A stretch of 64,000 nt of DNA, taken from contig OY782500.1 of the NCBI GenBank assembly GCA_963677885.1, forward strand, positions 4,092,001 to 4,156,000, read 5' to 3'. This document shows positions 62,711 to 64,000 of this stretch, piece after piece. Within the stretch, counting starts at the first letter, position 1, and every line of letters begins with the position of its first letter. This DNA comes from UBA1351 sp963677885. GTDB lineage: Bacteria > Bacillota > Clostridia > Lachnospirales > Vallitaleaceae. The translations under genes and the position numbers were made by a program. The notes below the pieces were generated by a model that saw only the letters and a list, made by a program, of their open reading frames with translations, made no database searches and was not told the DNA's origin.

Positions 62711-64000
62711 TCAAGAATTGGCTTGATAATCAGGTCAATTCTAAACCCTCCATTTTCAGCAATGGATGGATATAGACCACAAGGCTCATCAAAAATCAGC
62801 TGCAACCTGTTGTGTACATTTGTCAAAGCGAAACCATTAGGTTTTTCATTATTCAAAATAGAAGTCTTCAGCTGTTCTTTGAGTAGATGAAGATTTTCTT
62901 TTGTTATTGATTTTCCGTTATCTACAAATGACAACTTAATGAGCTGGTCTCCTTCATAATCATAGAAAGAGGCAGTTAGTTCAAAGAAGTTATCTGACCG
63001 TTTTTTATCGATACCATGAACAAAATAGTTTTCAATCAAAGATTGTAGTGAGTTTTTAGGCAGTATATAGTCCAGAAGATGATAAGGAACATCCAGAACA
63101 TAATCAAAGTTCTCGTATCTGTACTGGTAAAGGTAGATGAGATTCTCACATTGGTCCAGTTCTTCTGCCAGGGATACAAACATCTTCTGATTAATCTGGT
63201 TTCGGTAAAGACTGGACAAAAGAAGGATCATCTGGGAGGCATCATTTTTCTGTCCGTTGAGGGTTTGGAGACGGATAAGTTCCAGTGTGTTATAGAGAAA
63301 GTGGGGGTTAATGCTTGTTTGCAAAGCATATAACTCTGCTTTCTTCTTCTGGAGTTCCTGCAGGTAGTTTTTTTCAACATTGTATTGGAGACTGTCACAC
63401 ATCTGGTTGAAACCGGAAATAATTTCGGCAAACTCATCTTCAGAATTGTTGGTCGGAATCCGGTAAGTGAGATTGGCGTCCCCTATTTTTGACATAGCTG
63501 TTTGAATGTCATGAACTTTTTTTCGGGTACTTTTAAAGGTGGAAACATAAAGTGCAATTGATATGATACAGGTGATGATGGCCAAGGAGATAATCAGCAA
63601 TCTGGTGAATCCGGAATAGGAGTTGGAATAGGGAACCTGATAATTGACCGTATACTTATATCTGACATTATAAATACTTGATGTGTACATGACTTCATCA
63701 TGAAAAACCGTTTTGACAGCCGGAAGATGAATAACATCAGATGATACTCTTGGAATATTGGGAATGTATATATCTTGGGTATTGTCATAATCATTTAGGG
63801 AATTGAATAAAACTTCGTCATTGGATGAAATAATGGTAAAAAGGCTCTGATTGTCCAGATGAAAATCATTGATAGCTTCAGTCAGTTCGGAAGTGTCATA
63901 GAGAATAAGAACATAACCGAGTGCTTTAGATGCACCACTGCCACCTAAGTCACCAAGTGTACCTGCTATGCCATAAATACTAGAGGCTGGTTTGGTGAAT
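62689..64000 (-). CDS. YesM-type sensor histidine kinase (partial, cut by window edge)
   Basis: The reading frame stays open from its stop at 62689 to the right edge, so the N-terminus is missing. It shows an extracellular Cache-like region, one membrane segment (LLIISLAIITCIISIALYV), a HAMP linker and the YesM kinase core: INPHFLYNTLE carries the phosphorylated His, followed by ENYFVHG and an ATPase end with VDNG and GFALTNVHNRL. It pairs by type with the regulator at 54850. The ATG at 63690 is internal. Confidence 0.9.
   Translation of the reverse strand, partial: FTKPASSIYGIAGTLGDLGGSGASKALGYVLILYDTSELTEAINDFHLDNQSLFTIISSNDEVLFNSLNDYDNTQDIYIPNIPRVSSDVIHLPAVKTVFHDEVMYTSSIYNVRYKYTVNYQVPYSNSYSGFTRLLIISLAIITCIISIALYVSTFKSTRKKVHDIQTAMSKIGDANLTYRIPTNNSEDEFAEIISGFNQMCDSLQYNVEKNYLQELQKKKAELYALQTSINPHFLYNTLELIRLQTLNGQKNDASQMILLLSSLYRNQINQKMFVSLAEELDQCENLIYLYQYRYENFDYVLDVPYHLLDYILPKNSLQSLIENYFVHGIDKKRSDNFFELTASFYDYEGDQLIKLSFVDNGKSITKENLHLLKEQLKTSILNNEKPNGFALTNVHNRLQLIFDEPCGLYPSIAENGGFRIDLIIKPILDYEDKSI

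Overview
The window reads as a low-GC Gram-positive genome, most probably an anaerobic member of the Clostridia. Supporting signs are AGGAGG-type ribosome sites with 5-9 nt spacing, sigma-A-like promoters, a CcpA cre-like site at glgP, a PadR pair, sugar ABC importers without their own ATPase, and YesM/YesN-type two-component proteins. No ribosomal RNA, CRISPR array, insertion sequence or phage module was seen. All assignments come from reading motifs and family resemblance; no search was run.

Left part (1-25.7 kb), mostly housekeeping: an ABC drug-type exporter (88-2596); a small membrane protein and a PlsC acyltransferase on the minus strand; a PadR regulator coupled to a six-helix membrane protein, followed by a CapA-like lipoprotein and an RNA 2',3'-cyclic phosphodiesterase; malQ and pncB on the minus strand; a short transcribed unit with a 42-codon ORF; an MFS transporter; a type-2-like isoleucyl-tRNA synthetase; then a MarR gene followed by two paralogous ArsA/Get3-like ATPases with a 100-residue protein between them and an AIM24-like protein after them; glgP and a chemoreceptor.

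Middle part (25.8-39.4 kb): a small lipoprotein, an 800-bp stretch without genes that holds two related very long imperfect hairpins, and a disaccharide uptake and phosphorolysis cluster (AraC regulator, binding protein, two permeases, GH65 phosphorylase, beta-phosphoglucomutase). Then come a free-standing GIY-YIG protein, tRNA-Tyr, a HEAT-like protein and a run of small genes (CPBP protease, lipoprotein, cupin, zinc-ribbon protein, NUDIX, GNAT).

Right part (39.5-64 kb), a glycan-use locus: an enolase-superfamily acid-sugar dehydratase, an SDR dehydrogenase and a URO-D superfamily protein; an LplB/LplC-type permease pair with a binding lipoprotein; a GH2 enzyme, a CE15-like esterase, a GH95 fucosidase and a second binding lipoprotein; a minus-strand YesN-type response regulator; a GH67-like enzyme, a GH29 fucosidase, a GH42 beta-galactosidase and a minus-strand YesM-type kinase cut by the window edge. 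None of the six carbohydrate-active enzymes has a visible signal peptide, so the picture is import of short fucose- and probably uronate-bearing oligosaccharides and breakdown inside the cell. Glycogen phosphorylase, 4-alpha-glucanotransferase and the GH65/PgmB pair feed alpha-glucans and disaccharides into glucose phosphates.

Most worth following up: the MarR/dual ArsA-like/AIM24 cluster; the two long hairpins at 26.2-26.9 kb that share a core but have different, still well-paired, arms; and a 44-bp element that abuts the ribosome binding sites of the divergent pncB and MFS genes in the same sense orientation.
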